From SIG575 sp045534165 (lineage in GTDB: Bacteria > Bacillota > Clostridia > Oscillospirales > Acutalibacteraceae): a stretch of DNA of 64,000 bases. The notes beneath the pieces are model-generated. The model saw nothing but the letters and a program-made list of their open reading frames with translations, did no database searches and was not told the origin of the DNA. The position numbers and the translations under genes are program-made. Of this stretch, positions 24,528 through 33,442 are shown piece by piece (the first letter of the stretch is position 1; each line of letters begins with the position of its first letter). The stretch covers positions 130,535-194,534 of the forward strand of contig JAZSJD010000055.1 in NCBI GenBank assembly GCA_045534165.1, in the 5' to 3' direction.

Positions 24528-25391
24528 ATGGTAATAAAAATTAAAAAACAATTTGTTTTTTGTTTTGTATGTATTATTTTCCTACTCAGCGGATTTATTT
24601 ATTTTCTGCCTTTTGTTTCACAAGCAAAAGAAAACGATGGTATAAAAGTGCCGATAATTATGTATCATCAGATAACAAAAAAGTCATCAAAAGCGGGTAA
24701 ATACACAGTAACACTTGAACAATTTAAAGAAGATATGCTTTATATCAAAAGCAAAGGATACACAACAATAAATATGACAGATTTGATATGCTATGTTTAC
24801 GAAAGCAAAAAGCTACCTGAAAAGCCAATAATTATCACTTTTGATGATGGCTTTGAAAGTGTATATGCTTATGTATATCCACTGATGAAAGAACTTAAAA
24901 TGTGTGCAGTTTCTTCCGTAGTAGGTGCTTATGCTGACTTTTTCACAGAAAACCCTGACCACAATTTGACTTATTCATATATGGATTGGGACGAAATCAA
25001 TAAACTTGTTAAATCAAAAGAAATCGAAATCCAAAACCATTCTTTTGATTTACACAAAAACAATGGTGGCAGACATGGAATCAGCAAAAAAAATGATGAA
25101 GATGTTGTTGCTTACAGTGAAGAAGTAGGCAGCGACATAATAAAAATGCAAAACATAATGAAAGAAAAAACTGACTACACACCAAATACACTTGCCTTTC
25201 CCTTCGGGGCATATAAAAAAGAAACTATTTCCCTTGCAAAAAGTTTAGGCTTCAAAGCTGCACTATTGTGTGAAGAAAGAGTAAACATAATAAAGCAAGG
25301 TGATACAGAATGTTTGTATCACCTCGGAAGATATAACAGAGCTTCAGGAATATCAACTGAACGTTTTTTCCAAACTATACTTGAAAATTAG
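24528..25391 (+). CDS. Polysaccharide deacetylase (NodB-type), membrane-anchored or secreted
   Basis: 287 residues. An N-terminal hydrophobic segment (about 9-30, ending SQA) acts as signal or anchor. The NodB domain begins at PIIMYHQI (42-49); motif 1 ITFDDGFE (103-110) gives the catalytic and metal Asp106/Asp107, motif 2 NHSFDLH (170-176) the two metal histidines, and FPFGAYKKET the later motif. Such enzymes deacetylate peptidoglycan or other surface glycans. GGGAG is about eight bases before ATG 24528. The stop codon overlaps the stop of the convergent spoVAF-like gene by four bases. Confidence 0.9.
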   Translation: MVIKIKKQFVFCFVCIIFLLSGFIYFLPFVSQAKENDGIKVPIIMYHQITKKSSKAGKYTVTLEQFKEDMLYIKSKGYTTINMTDLICYVYESKKLPEKPIIITFDDGFESVYAYVYPLMKELKMCAVSSVVGAYADFFTENPDHNLTYSYMDWDEINKLVKSKEIEIQNHSFDLHKNNGGRHGISKKNDEDVVAYSEEVGSDIIKMQNIMKEKTDYTPNTLAFPFGAYKKETISLAKSLGFKAALLCEERVNIIKQGDTECLYHLGRYNRASGISTERFFQTILEN

Positions 25392-26806
25392 TTTCTGCTC
25401 TTATTTATTGGTTTTCTTATCAATAAACTTGAAAATGCTTTTGCATCAAAAGGAATTAAAGGATAAAGATATTTTCTGCCTTCAAGTGTTTTGGTTGTGG
25501 CAATTAATACAAGCATAATAATTATTCCTGCTATAAAACCCCACAAATTAAATATAGAAGTTAAAACTATAATTAAAATTCTTGAAAATTTCATTGAATA
25601 GCCCAATTCAAAACTAGGCTGCGTAAAATTAGCAATAGCAACAAACGCCATATAAAGTATAACCTCAGGCAAAAACCATTTAGCATTAACTGCAAACTCA
25701 CCTAAAATCAAAGCACCTATAACGCTGAATGAGTTACTAAGAGCTTGTGGAGTATTCACTGATGCCAGTTTCAACATATCCACAATCAGTTCAATAGCGA
25801 TTATTTGCGCCAAAATCGGAACCTGTGAATTCTCTTCAACACGTATGAAAGATAGCCAATCGGGAATAAATTCAGGATTTTTCACAAGTAAATACCACAC
25901 AGGCGTTAATAAAACTGAAAGAGAAAACACTATCATCCTTACAAAACGCAGATATGATCCGATAATCGGTGAAAAATAGTAGTCATTTGAATCCTGAAAA
26001 AATTCAAAGAAACTTGTTTTCACAATAATTGCAGCCGGAGAATTATCTACAAGGATTATTATATTACCTTCCGTAATGCATGATGCTGCAGCATCGGGAC
26101 GTTCAGTATATCGGACTTTGGGAAACGGATTATAGATTTGTTTCGGCAGCAAACTTTCCACAAGACTTTGTTGACTCATTGCTAACGTATTAACTTTAAC
26201 TTGCTGTATATGCTTTTTCAATTTATTGAGAAGCTTTTTATCAACAATATTATCCAGATAGCATAAAGCGATATCAGTTTTTGATTTTGTGCCGACTTTT
26301 AAAGCTTCAAAAGTCAGAGCGGGATCTCGCAATCTTCGTCTGATAAGAGCTGTATTGAAAACAATTGTTTCCGTAAAACCATCGTGTGAACCTCTCAGCA
26401 CTTTATCGTTGTCAGGCTCATCCAATGAACGTGTGGGATAAGTTCTGGCATCAATCATTACAGCCTGATTAAAGCCTTCAATTATCAAAGCCAACGTACC
26501 GGAAAGAACTGAAGTAACAATTGTGTTAATATCGGATTCCACATCGGTTTCTGTATAGGTTATAAAATGAGAACAGAAATCTCTTGTGTTTTTTATGGAA
26601 GCAATATCTTTTTTGTTTATTTTTGATAAATATTCCATCATTCTCTCAAGAATCTCATCTTTACAAAAAGCATCCACAAAATACATTTTTGCGTTTCTTT
26701 CACCTATAATAATTTCACGACCTATCAGGTCAAAATTTTCATTAACTCTTAAAATATTATCAAGTGTATTTATTGTTTCTGCATAACTTTTGCTTACGTT
26801 TTTCAA
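25388..26806 (-). CDS. spoVAF: GerA-family spore germination protein, SpoVAF type
   Basis: 472 residues. A soluble N-terminal half is followed by about five membrane helices (from about 275 to 445), the GerA A-subunit layout. The early segment with ENFDLIGREIIIGERNAK and FVDAFCKDEILERMMEYL resembles SpoVAF rather than nutrient-receptor A subunits, and TYPTRSLDEPDNDKVLRGSHDGF and RRRLRDPALTFE are strong family motifs. SpoVAF forms a complex with FigP that amplifies germinant response. The other spoVA genes are not nearby. It follows the SleC-like gene by 51 bases, so these germination genes may be co-expressed in sporulation. Confidence 0.8.
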   Translation of the reverse strand: MKNVSKSYAETINTLDNILRVNENFDLIGREIIIGERNAKMYFVDAFCKDEILERMMEYLSKINKKDIASIKNTRDFCSHFITYTETDVESDINTIVTSVLSGTLALIIEGFNQAVMIDARTYPTRSLDEPDNDKVLRGSHDGFTETIVFNTALIRRRLRDPALTFEALKVGTKSKTDIALCYLDNIVDKKLLNKLKKHIQQVKVNTLAMSQQSLVESLLPKQIYNPFPKVRYTERPDAAASCITEGNIIILVDNSPAAIIVKTSFFEFFQDSNDYYFSPIIGSYLRFVRMIVFSLSVLLTPVWYLLVKNPEFIPDWLSFIRVEENSQVPILAQIIAIELIVDMLKLASVNTPQALSNSFSVIGALILGEFAVNAKWFLPEVILYMAFVAIANFTQPSFELGYSMKFSRILIIVLTSIFNLWGFIAGIIIMLVLIATTKTLEGRKYLYPLIPFDAKAFSSLLIRKPINKSRN

Positions 26807-26857
26807 GACAACACCACCAAAATAATTTATATTATAATATTGTCTTGTTTTTTTAAA

Positions 26858-28204
26858 TTATGCTCTGTAACCGTTATATAATTCTACTATTGCATTCCAT
26901 GTTTCAGGTCCTACAACACCTGTCTGCTCAAGACCATAAAGTCTTTGAACAGCCAAAACAGCTCTTCTTGTCTGTTCCCCATAAGAACCGTCAACATTGA
27001 TAACAGGAACTGACCTGTTATTTTGTCCTATAACTCTTAAATAAGTTTGCACCTGTTCAACCACTTTCCCTGTTGAACCGACAGAAAGAACATAACCCGG
27101 ATAAATCAACGAGCTGTAAGACTGATATTCTTTCGGTAAATTATTAAGTATACTCTGATATACGGTCTGCAGTCTGTTCCATGTATTTCTTCCGGCAATA
27201 CCATCCGCAGTGAGGCCATAATATCTTTGGAATGCCTGCACCGCATTTTTAGTATTAGGACCATACACTCCGTCAACATCAACATCAGGCAAAGCATCAT
27301 TGAAAAATGCAATAAAATTCAGATAGTATTGTAATGTTCTTACTTCCTGTCCTCTGCTGCCCTGCTGAAGAACTTTGCTGAATCGTCTCTGAGCTTCGGA
27401 ATAAGTTATACCTTCAGAATACAGTTCAGACAAGCCTTTCACGCCTGAATAAATATACTTCAATTTATACCATGTATTTTTCCCTACTATACCATCTTGT
27501 GACAAGTTAAAAATTCTTTGGAATGTTCTTACTGCCCTTTCTGTTGCTGCATCAAAAACGCCCAGATCAACAGGAACTGTCGGTATAGCAGGATAGTTTG
27601 CTGCAATTCTGTTAAGTTCCCTTTGTATTGTTCTTACATCTTCTCCTCTGTCACCTAAACGTAACGGTCTGCCCGGATAGGACTCTATATTTGCCCTGAC
27701 AGGTGCGTTTTTAACCAGATTAACATTACCGTAATAGTATTTCAAAATATCATAAGGCAGATAGCCTCTGTTTGCAAGGTCAACTGTCCCCCATTGTTTA
27801 AGACCTTTGCAGTTAACCCCTTTACCACTGCAATACTGTGTAAAATATGGTGAAATCGTTCCTGCTTTTACTACATAATCATTAAACAATTCATCAACAA
27901 GTCTTGAAATAGATGAAAAAATATCTCTTCCTTTAACAAATGCCTGATCATAACTTGTTGAATTGGTTATATCAAAATTATATCCTCTGCTTCTGTAGTG
28001 TTCCGTATAAATTCTGTTGAGAGCAAATGTAGTTATTGCATATATGTTTGCTCTTAAAGCGTTTTCAGGCCATGTAGGATATATTTCGCTTGAAGCAACA
28101 TTTTTAATATAATCAGGAAAATTCACTGTAACATTTTCTGCATTTGAATCAGGTGGTCCGAGATGAACTGTAATTGTACGCGGAATAAATGGTTCATTAA
28201 TCAT
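26858..28204 (-). CDS. SleC-like SpoIID-domain enzyme with three PG-binding repeats
   Basis: 448 residues. The N-terminal part (about 10-165) resembles SpoIID lytic transglycosylase: NVASSEIYPTWPENALRAN carries the likely catalytic Glu40, and STSYDQAF follows. Three peptidoglycan-binding type 1 repeats (about 180-255, 278-350, 365-445) each show a LRLGDRGEDVRTIQ-like start, a D/YG..T..AV..FQR centre and a DGIVG..TW end. There is no signal peptide. Clostridial SleC, the cortex-lytic enzyme that opens spores at germination, combines SpoIID and PG-binding regions, so a cortex-lytic role is inferred. Three binding repeats are more than I expect for SleC. No Csp protease gene is in the window. Confidence 0.7.
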   Translation of the reverse strand: MINEPFIPRTITVHLGPPDSNAENVTVNFPDYIKNVASSEIYPTWPENALRANIYAITTFALNRIYTEHYRSRGYNFDITNSTSYDQAFVKGRDIFSSISRLVDELFNDYVVKAGTISPYFTQYCSGKGVNCKGLKQWGTVDLANRGYLPYDILKYYYGNVNLVKNAPVRANIESYPGRPLRLGDRGEDVRTIQRELNRIAANYPAIPTVPVDLGVFDAATERAVRTFQRIFNLSQDGIVGKNTWYKLKYIYSGVKGLSELYSEGITYSEAQRRFSKVLQQGSRGQEVRTLQYYLNFIAFFNDALPDVDVDGVYGPNTKNAVQAFQRYYGLTADGIAGRNTWNRLQTVYQSILNNLPKEYQSYSSLIYPGYVLSVGSTGKVVEQVQTYLRVIGQNNRSVPVINVDGSYGEQTRRAVLAVQRLYGLEQTGVVGPETWNAIVELYNGYRA

Positions 28205-28216
28205 TTCAAATTCTCC

Positions 28217-28864
28217 TTATAAATCAGTAGGTTCTTGTTCTGTATAAACTATTTCTCTGTCATCTGTGGGAGTACCTGTTCTCGGAACCATATTCACAGG
28301 CTGAATTGATGCAATACCGTCAAACACCGGTACGCTCTCATAAACTGTTGTTATAAAATACGGATGTGTCACTCTGATTGAATATGTTGAATATGGTAAT
28401 ATGGAGTTATCTCTTTGTGCCACGTCCTTTCGGGGTGAACTAAGCATCATATTTTCAACAATACCGCTTGTGTCTGTAAGGTCATCAAAAAATATATGAC
28501 TTCCGTTTTCAAAATCTTTTGAAACGACCACTCTTGCATTTACAATAGGAAAAGCTTCTCTTCCGCTGAATGCCTGAACTTTAAGTGTTCCTTTACCTTG
28601 GTTTTTGCTTTCAAAATCATTCACATTCAAATATGTGGGTTCAATTCTTCCTGCATTATATCCATCAGGATTTGTTCCCTCAAGTTCAGTAATATCAGCT
28701 TCCCTGTTTGTATTATCTTCGGAACTGACAACCGATACAACCGGCATAGCTTCAGGTGCTTTTTTCACAATATCCTCTTTAACATAACCACCGTTTTCAT
28801 CAGCATATTTTATTAACTCTTTTTTGTATTTTTCAATCAAATTCTGCAATTCGTTATTGTTCAT
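28217..28864 (-). CDS. Unknown protein with carboxypeptidase-regulatory-like domain, germination locus
   Basis: 215 residues; not recognised as a named family. ATG 28864 is chosen behind GGGGGT; 11 upstream codons have no ribosome site. The N terminus (about 1-45) is a charged helix NNNELQNLIEKYKKEL; the middle is acidic and disordered; the C-terminal part (about 100-200) looks like a carboxypeptidase-regulatory Ig fold, with GTLKVQAFSGREAFPIVNA, a TDTSG turn and YSIRVTHPYFITTVYESVPV. No export signal is visible. It ends 12 bases before the SleC-like gene, so it may be its partner, chaperone or a spore-coat component. Confidence 0.7.
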   Translation of the reverse strand: MNNNELQNLIEKYKKELIKYADENGGYVKEDIVKKAPEAMPVVSVVSSEDNTNREADITELEGTNPDGYNAGRIEPTYLNVNDFESKNQGKGTLKVQAFSGREAFPIVNARVVVSKDFENGSHIFFDDLTDTSGIVENMMLSSPRKDVAQRDNSILPYSTYSIRVTHPYFITTVYESVPVFDGIASIQPVNMVPRTGTPTDDREIVYTEQEPTDL

Positions 28865-28925
28865 TATGTAACCCCCAATATAATCAGTTATTAACATAAT
28901 ATTATTTTGCAGAAGAATTTGTTAC

Positions 28926-28953
28926 AAAAAAGGCGTCGTTTTCACGACGCCTT
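28926..28953 (-). terminator. Terminator after pyrophosphatase gene
   Basis: Stem AAGGCGTCG/CGACGCCTT (28930-28938 with 28945-28953), six-base loop, followed on the minus strand by TTTTTT. It overlaps the stop codon and closes the nusB-recN block. Confidence 0.9.
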
Positions 28954-29326
28954 AAAAATTTTCTATAATCTCTATTTCAGTATCATAATACTGTTCCTGA
29001 AAATGAATTGCATTTATTATTTCATCCTTTGAAAAACGCTTACCCATCGGTGCACCCACAAGCTTGTCCTCTATATCATTGTGACGATGTACAATTGCTA
29101 TAATCTCACATTCAAATTCAGCAACTGGTTCACTAATACCCAAAAGATAAACATCAAGTTCTTCTCCGTCACCACCAAGAACACCCGGAATATAGCCATA
29201 ATTAATCGGGTATGTCAGAGAATAATTTTCCTTTTTGTGAATGTAACCGACAGGTCTGTCAATTTTTATATAAACTTTCTTTCCCAGGTAAGATTTTACT
29301 TGTTCTTTTCTTTCTTCAAAAGTCAT
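28952..29326 (-). CDS. Short family I inorganic pyrophosphatase
   Basis: 124 residues, while typical bacterial family I enzymes have 160-180. Recognisable segments are the YPINYGYIPGVLGGDGEELDVYLLG core and a C-terminal AIHFQEQYYD that matches the usual HFFEHYKD helix. In the metal-binding signature (Asp-x-Asp-Pro-x-Asp) the second Asp is replaced by Glu (DGEELD). It could hydrolyse pyrophosphate or a related compound; activity is not assured. The ATG at 29326 follows the DUF896 gene by 73 bases that hold a hairpin without a T-run. Confidence 0.75.
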   Translation of the reverse strand: MTFEERKEQVKSYLGKKVYIKIDRPVGYIHKKENYSLTYPINYGYIPGVLGGDGEELDVYLLGISEPVAEFECEIIAIVHRHNDIEDKLVGAPMGKRFSKDEIINAIHFQEQYYDTEIEIIENF

Positions 29327-29399
29327 TTATTTCTATCCTTTTCAACGGAAAACTTATATATAACACTTAATCTATCGTTTGAGCGATTAAGCGAACGAT

Positions 29400-29603
29400 T
29401 TATTTTTTTCTCTCAACTTTCTTTTTATTGCCTTTTTCATCAACTATATATGTGCTTTCAAGTGTACCAACAAGGCTGGCTTTGAACGCATCAATATATT
29501 CACGTCTTAAAACTTGCCTTTCTGCTTGTTCTTCTTCTGTGAGCTCACGCTGTTTTGCAAGACGTGCAAGTTCATTGATTCTGTCTATTTTTTTCTGATC
29601 CAT
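29400..29603 (-). CDS. DUF896 (YnzC-like) small protein
   Basis: 67 residues. The segment IDRINELARLAKQRELTEEEQAERQVLRREYIDAF is the DUF896 helical hairpin; the family is small, cytoplasmic and of unknown function, with a Bacillus member in the SOS-regulated yneA-yneB-ynzC operon. Here it starts one base after the recN stop, again next to a DNA-repair gene. The C terminus is lysine-rich. Confidence 0.9.
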   Translation of the reverse strand: MDQKKIDRINELARLAKQRELTEEEQAERQVLRREYIDAFKASLVGTLESTYIVDEKGNKKKVERKK

Positions 29604-29604
29604 T

Positions 29605-31287
29605 TCAGTTACCCCTTTTATAATTTTCGGCCTGACTTAACATTTCTTCCGCTGCATTAAGCTGACTCTGTGTTATAACAGCACCACCGTTGATGCGTGA
29701 AAGTTCATATTTACGTTCATTCTGAGCCAGTGTTTTTACATTTGTATAAGTATACCCATCTGAACTTTCTTTGCTGATGAACAAATGGTTATCGGCAAAA
29801 GAAGCAATCTGCGACAAATGAGTAACACAAATAACCTGCTTACCATTGGAAACATCATATAATTTTTTTGCTACTTTTGTTGCTGCCTGACCACTGATTC
29901 CTGTATCAATTTCGTCAAAAATCATCGTCATAATATCATCTTTTTCTGACAAAACATTTTTAATGGCAAGCATAATTCTTGAAAGCTCACCACCTGATGA
30001 TATTTTAATCAATGGTTTGGGACTTTCTCCCACATTGGCTGAAATCAAAAACTCGATATCATCTTTGCCTGAAATTCCGAGGGACTTATCTTTTATATCA
30101 ACAATAAACTCCACATTCGGCATATCAAGAAAACTTAATTCTTCTGCTACACGTTGAGTGAATTTTTTTGAAGCAGATATTCTTGATTTCGTCAATTTAT
30201 CTGCAGAAGCAAGCATCTTTTCCCCTGCAACATTAAGTTGTTCTGTTAATGCTTCTATTTTTTCAGAAGAAGAATCAATTGTATTAAGCTTTTCTTTGCT
30301 TTCTTCAAGAAGTGCTGATAAGCCTTGCTCATCTGTGTTATATTTCTTTGAAAGACGAGTAATCAAATCAATTCTTTCGTTAGTTTCCTCTAACAAGCGA
30401 GGGTTGAATTCAACACTATCCAGACTATTTTTTATATTCTGAGAACAATCTTCAAGAGCATACACTGCATTTTTCATTTCTGAATAAACTTCATTCATGT
30501 TATCGAACTCTGTGATTGTTTTTATTTCTTCAACAATATTTTTAATTCTTACCAATATCCCTGCTTCTTCATCTATGCCATTGAGTCCATCATAAGATAA
30601 AGACAGCACATTATTGAGCTTTTCAGCATTTGAAAGTTTGTTTCCCAAAACCAGAAGTTCATCAAGCTCACCGGGATTTATATTTGCTTTTTCTATTTCA
30701 TCAATCTGAAAACGAAGTATTTCTGCATTTTTTTCGTTTTCTTCTTCACTGTTTTTTAAATTTTTAAGCTCTTTTTTTATTGCAACAAAATTTCTGTAAC
30801 ACGCCATATATTCAGATAAAACGTCTTCATTAGAGGCTAATTTATCAATATATGACAAGTGATTATCTTTAAGTAACAAAGAACGATTATCATGCTGGCC
30901 ATGAATATCAACAAGAGTTTTACCTAATTCTTTAAGCATTGAAACGGTAGCCTGTACCCCATTGATTCTGCAAACATTTTTACCGTCTGCTGAAATTCTT
31001 CTCTGGATTAAAAGCGAATCATCTTCTTCGCACTCTGAACCAAGCTCTTCGATTTTAGCCTTAACATCTTTACTTACAGATGTGAAATATGCTGTAACGG
31101 AAGCTGCATTTGTACCTGTTCTTACAAGTTCTTTTGATGTTCTTTCACCAAGAATTGCATTGATTGAGTCTATAATAATTGATTTACCTGCACCTGTTTC
31201 ACCGGTCAACACATTAAGGCCGATATCAAAACTGATATCAGCACTTTCAATAACTGCAATATTTTCAATCTTAAGACTGTTAAGCAA
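29605..31287 (-). CDS. recN: DNA repair protein RecN
   Basis: 560 residues, full RecN length. RecN is an SMC-like ATPase that gathers broken DNA ends. Walker A GETGAGKS is at 29-36, a long coiled-coil region spans about 150-370, then the ABC signature LIKISSGGELSR and Walker B TMIFDEIDTGISG, and the VTHLSQIA switch. It follows argR by 12 bases, as in Bacillus where ahrC-recN are adjacent, and is followed by DUF896 rather than spoIVB. Confidence 0.97.
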   Translation of the reverse strand: MLNSLKIENIAVIESADISFDIGLNVLTGETGAGKSIIIDSINAILGERTSKELVRTGTNAASVTAYFTSVSKDVKAKIEELGSECEEDDSLLIQRRISADGKNVCRINGVQATVSMLKELGKTLVDIHGQHDNRSLLLKDNHLSYIDKLASNEDVLSEYMACYRNFVAIKKELKNLKNSEEENEKNAEILRFQIDEIEKANINPGELDELLVLGNKLSNAEKLNNVLSLSYDGLNGIDEEAGILVRIKNIVEEIKTITEFDNMNEVYSEMKNAVYALEDCSQNIKNSLDSVEFNPRLLEETNERIDLITRLSKKYNTDEQGLSALLEESKEKLNTIDSSSEKIEALTEQLNVAGEKMLASADKLTKSRISASKKFTQRVAEELSFLDMPNVEFIVDIKDKSLGISGKDDIEFLISANVGESPKPLIKISSGGELSRIMLAIKNVLSEKDDIMTMIFDEIDTGISGQAATKVAKKLYDVSNGKQVICVTHLSQIASFADNHLFISKESSDGYTYTNVKTLAQNERKYELSRINGGAVITQSQLNAAEEMLSQAENYKRGN

Positions 31288-31299
31288 ATTAAATCACCC

Positions 31300-31752
31300 T
31301 TAATTGACAATAAGACCTTTAAATGTTTCTACAAGCTTTTCTGCATCCTCAACTGTTCTGCAGAGCACAAAAATTGTGTCATCGCCTGCTACTGTGCCTA
31401 CTATTTCCTGATATCCCATATTATCAATGGCACTGCAGGCACCTTGTGCCATTCCTGAATGGCAATTAACACAAACTATATTCATTGCGTAATCAACACT
31501 TACAACCGCAGAAGAGAAAATAACAAAAAACTTTGAAGTCATATCATTATTTTTTTCCTGAGGCAGACTATATCTGTATCTGCCGTTTGAATCTGCAACT
31601 TTCACAAGACGAAGCTCTTTAATATCTCTTGAAACAGTTGCCTGAGTCACATCAAAATTATGATTACAAAGATATTCCAGCATCTCTTCCTGGGTTGAAA
31701 TAGGATTTTCTTCAATAAGTTTTAAAATAAGGGAATGTCTTTTTCTTTTCAT
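31300..31752 (-). CDS. argR: Arginine repressor ArgR/AhrC
   Basis: 150 residues. The N-terminal winged helix (about 1-70) contains TQATVSRDIKELRLVKV, the DNA-recognition helix; the C-terminal hexamer domain contains GTVAGDDTIFVLC, whose Asp pair binds arginine. It senses arginine and controls its synthesis and breakdown. It lies between nadK (15 bases upstream) and recN in the housekeeping operon; no ARG-box palindrome was recognised nearby. Confidence 0.96.
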   Translation of the reverse strand: MKRKRHSLILKLIEENPISTQEEMLEYLCNHNFDVTQATVSRDIKELRLVKVADSNGRYRYSLPQEKNNDMTSKFFVIFSSAVVSVDYAMNIVCVNCHSGMAQGACSAIDNMGYQEIVGTVAGDDTIFVLCRTVEDAEKLVETFKGLIVN

Positions 31753-31767
31753 TTTTCTGTTCTCCTC

Positions 31768-32613
31768 TTAGTTACTTCTGAGTTTTGTGTTAAGCACATC
31801 AACAAAAGTATCTGACTTAATCCGGATAAAATCTGCTGTTTTTTCTGATTTTTTTATTATTACTTTACCGTTTTCAGGCATGGGTATTCCATCGCCACCG
31901 TCAAAGAAAACGAACACATTACCAGGAGCATTTTCATCAACAATTTCAAGAATACTTTCGCTTCTGAAAATCATAGGTCGCTGAAAAAGAGAATGGGGAC
32001 AAACAGGTGTTAACAAAACACTTTCGATAAGCGGATCAATTACAGGACCACCTGCTGAAAGTGAATATGCAGTTGAACCTGTAGGCGTTGAAACAATAAC
32101 ACCATCGGAATAATAGTCACTTACAGTTGCTCCGTTACAAGTAACTTTCAGTTTCACCATATTAACATGTTGGGCTCTGCCAACAAAAATATCATTTACG
32201 CAGTTAACTTCTTCAATTATTTCTCCATCAACAATCATCGAAGCAGTAAGCATCATACGTTTATCAACGTTATAATCACTATTTATTAACCTATCCAGAT
32301 ACGCAAGTTCCTGAGGTTCAAGACCTGCCATAAAAGCAACTCTGCCTGCATTAATCCCGAGAATGGGTTTGGAAACTGCGGAAGCCTTTTTTGCACAATT
32401 AATAATTGTACCATCACCACCTATGGCAATTATAATTTTTGCATTGCGGTATAATTCATCTTCATCAAAAAAATTATTACAAACCTCAGAAAACACATCT
32501 TTATTTTCATTAAGCATTGCAATTTCAGCACCAAGACTTTTAAGCCCCAGACAAACATCTGTTGTAACTTTCTCAGCATTTTGTCTTGAAAGATTTGGAA
32601 TAATTGCAAACAT
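31768..32613 (-). CDS. nadK: NAD kinase
   Basis: 281 residues. The enzyme phosphorylates NAD to NADP. The catalytic loop IIAIGGDGTI has GGDG at 65-68; the NAD-binding YYSDGVIVSTPTGSTAYSLSAGGP region is in the middle. The gene is inserted between tlyA and argR, an order frequent in clostridia but not in Bacillus subtilis. It starts 10 bases after the tlyA stop. Confidence 0.96.
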   Translation of the reverse strand: MFAIIPNLSRQNAEKVTTDVCLGLKSLGAEIAMLNENKDVFSEVCNNFFDEDELYRNAKIIIAIGGDGTIINCAKKASAVSKPILGINAGRVAFMAGLEPQELAYLDRLINSDYNVDKRMMLTASMIVDGEIIEEVNCVNDIFVGRAQHVNMVKLKVTCNGATVSDYYSDGVIVSTPTGSTAYSLSAGGPVIDPLIESVLLTPVCPHSLFQRPMIFRSESILEIVDENAPGNVFVFFDGGDGIPMPENGKVIIKKSEKTADFIRIKSDTFVDVLNTKLRSN

Positions 32614-32623
32614 AGTCTACACC

Positions 32624-33442
32624 TCACTTATCCAGATTGCTGTGTGATTCTTCCGCAAGTTCTTTTGGCGACACGGAACAGATCATCTTTCCTTCATCTG
32701 TTTTTTCAATAAGCATAAGATATTCTATATTACCTTCCGGTCCTTTTATCGGAGAATAAGTCAAGCCTGAAACAGAAAAACCATTTTCACAAGCAAATTG
32801 AGTTATATTTTCTATAACTTCAATATGTGTAGAAAGCTCACGAACAACACCTTTTTTACCGATTTTATCTCTGCCTGCTTCAAACTGAGGTTTGATAAGG
32901 CATACTGCCTTTCCGTTCTCTTTCAGAAATTCTCTTAATACAGGCAAAATAATTTTCAAAGAAATGAAAGAAACATCAACACTGGCAAAATCAATTTCTT
33001 CGCTTACAGTTTCTTTATCAAGATATCTGAAATTTGTTCGTTCAAGATTAACTACACGCTCATCAGTTCTTAATTTCCATGCGAGTTGACCGTAACCTAC
33101 ATCAATAGAATAAACCTTTTTTGCTCCGCGTTGAAGCATACAATCAGTAAATCCGCCTGTGGATGCACCGATATCCATACAAACAGCATCATCAAGTACA
33201 AAATCAAAACTATTAAGCGCTTTTTCAAGTTTATACCCGCCACGGCTTACAAAAGGCATCTTACTGCCTCTTACTTCCAATGCATCATCAGGCTTCAGAA
33301 ACATCCCTGATTTCAAAGCTTTCTGCCCATTGACATAAACCTGCCCTGCCATTATAAGAGCTTTTGCTTTTTCACGGCTTTCTGCGTGTCCTTGTTCAAA
33401 AACTGCAGTATCAAGTCGCAATTTTTCAGCCAATATATTCAC
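32624..33442 (-). CDS. tlyA: TlyA-family 2'-O-ribose rRNA methyltransferase
   Basis: 272 residues. The N-terminal S4 RNA-binding domain (about 5-65) includes KAKALIMAGQVYVNG; the FtsJ-type methyltransferase domain has the SAM loop DIGASTGGFTDCML, VYSIDVGYGQLAWKLR and the catalytic-lysine region LIKPQFEAGR. TlyA methylates ribose of rRNA in the small and large subunits. The ATG overlaps the dxs end by 17 bases, so the two are coupled. Confidence 0.94.
   Translation of the reverse strand: MNILAEKLRLDTAVFEQGHAESREKAKALIMAGQVYVNGQKALKSGMFLKPDDALEVRGSKMPFVSRGGYKLEKALNSFDFVLDDAVCMDIGASTGGFTDCMLQRGAKKVYSIDVGYGQLAWKLRTDERVVNLERTNFRYLDKETVSEEIDFASVDVSFISLKIILPVLREFLKENGKAVCLIKPQFEAGRDKIGKKGVVRELSTHIEVIENITQFACENGFSVSGLTYSPIKGPEGNIEYLMLIEKTDEGKMICSVSPKELAEESHSNLDK

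Noticed and set aside
29373..29398. Hairpin with ATCGTT/AACGAT arms between DUF896 and the pyrophosphatase gene as a terminator
   Set aside because: On the transcribed strand no T-run follows; the T-rich side is the coding end of DUF896 read in the other direction.
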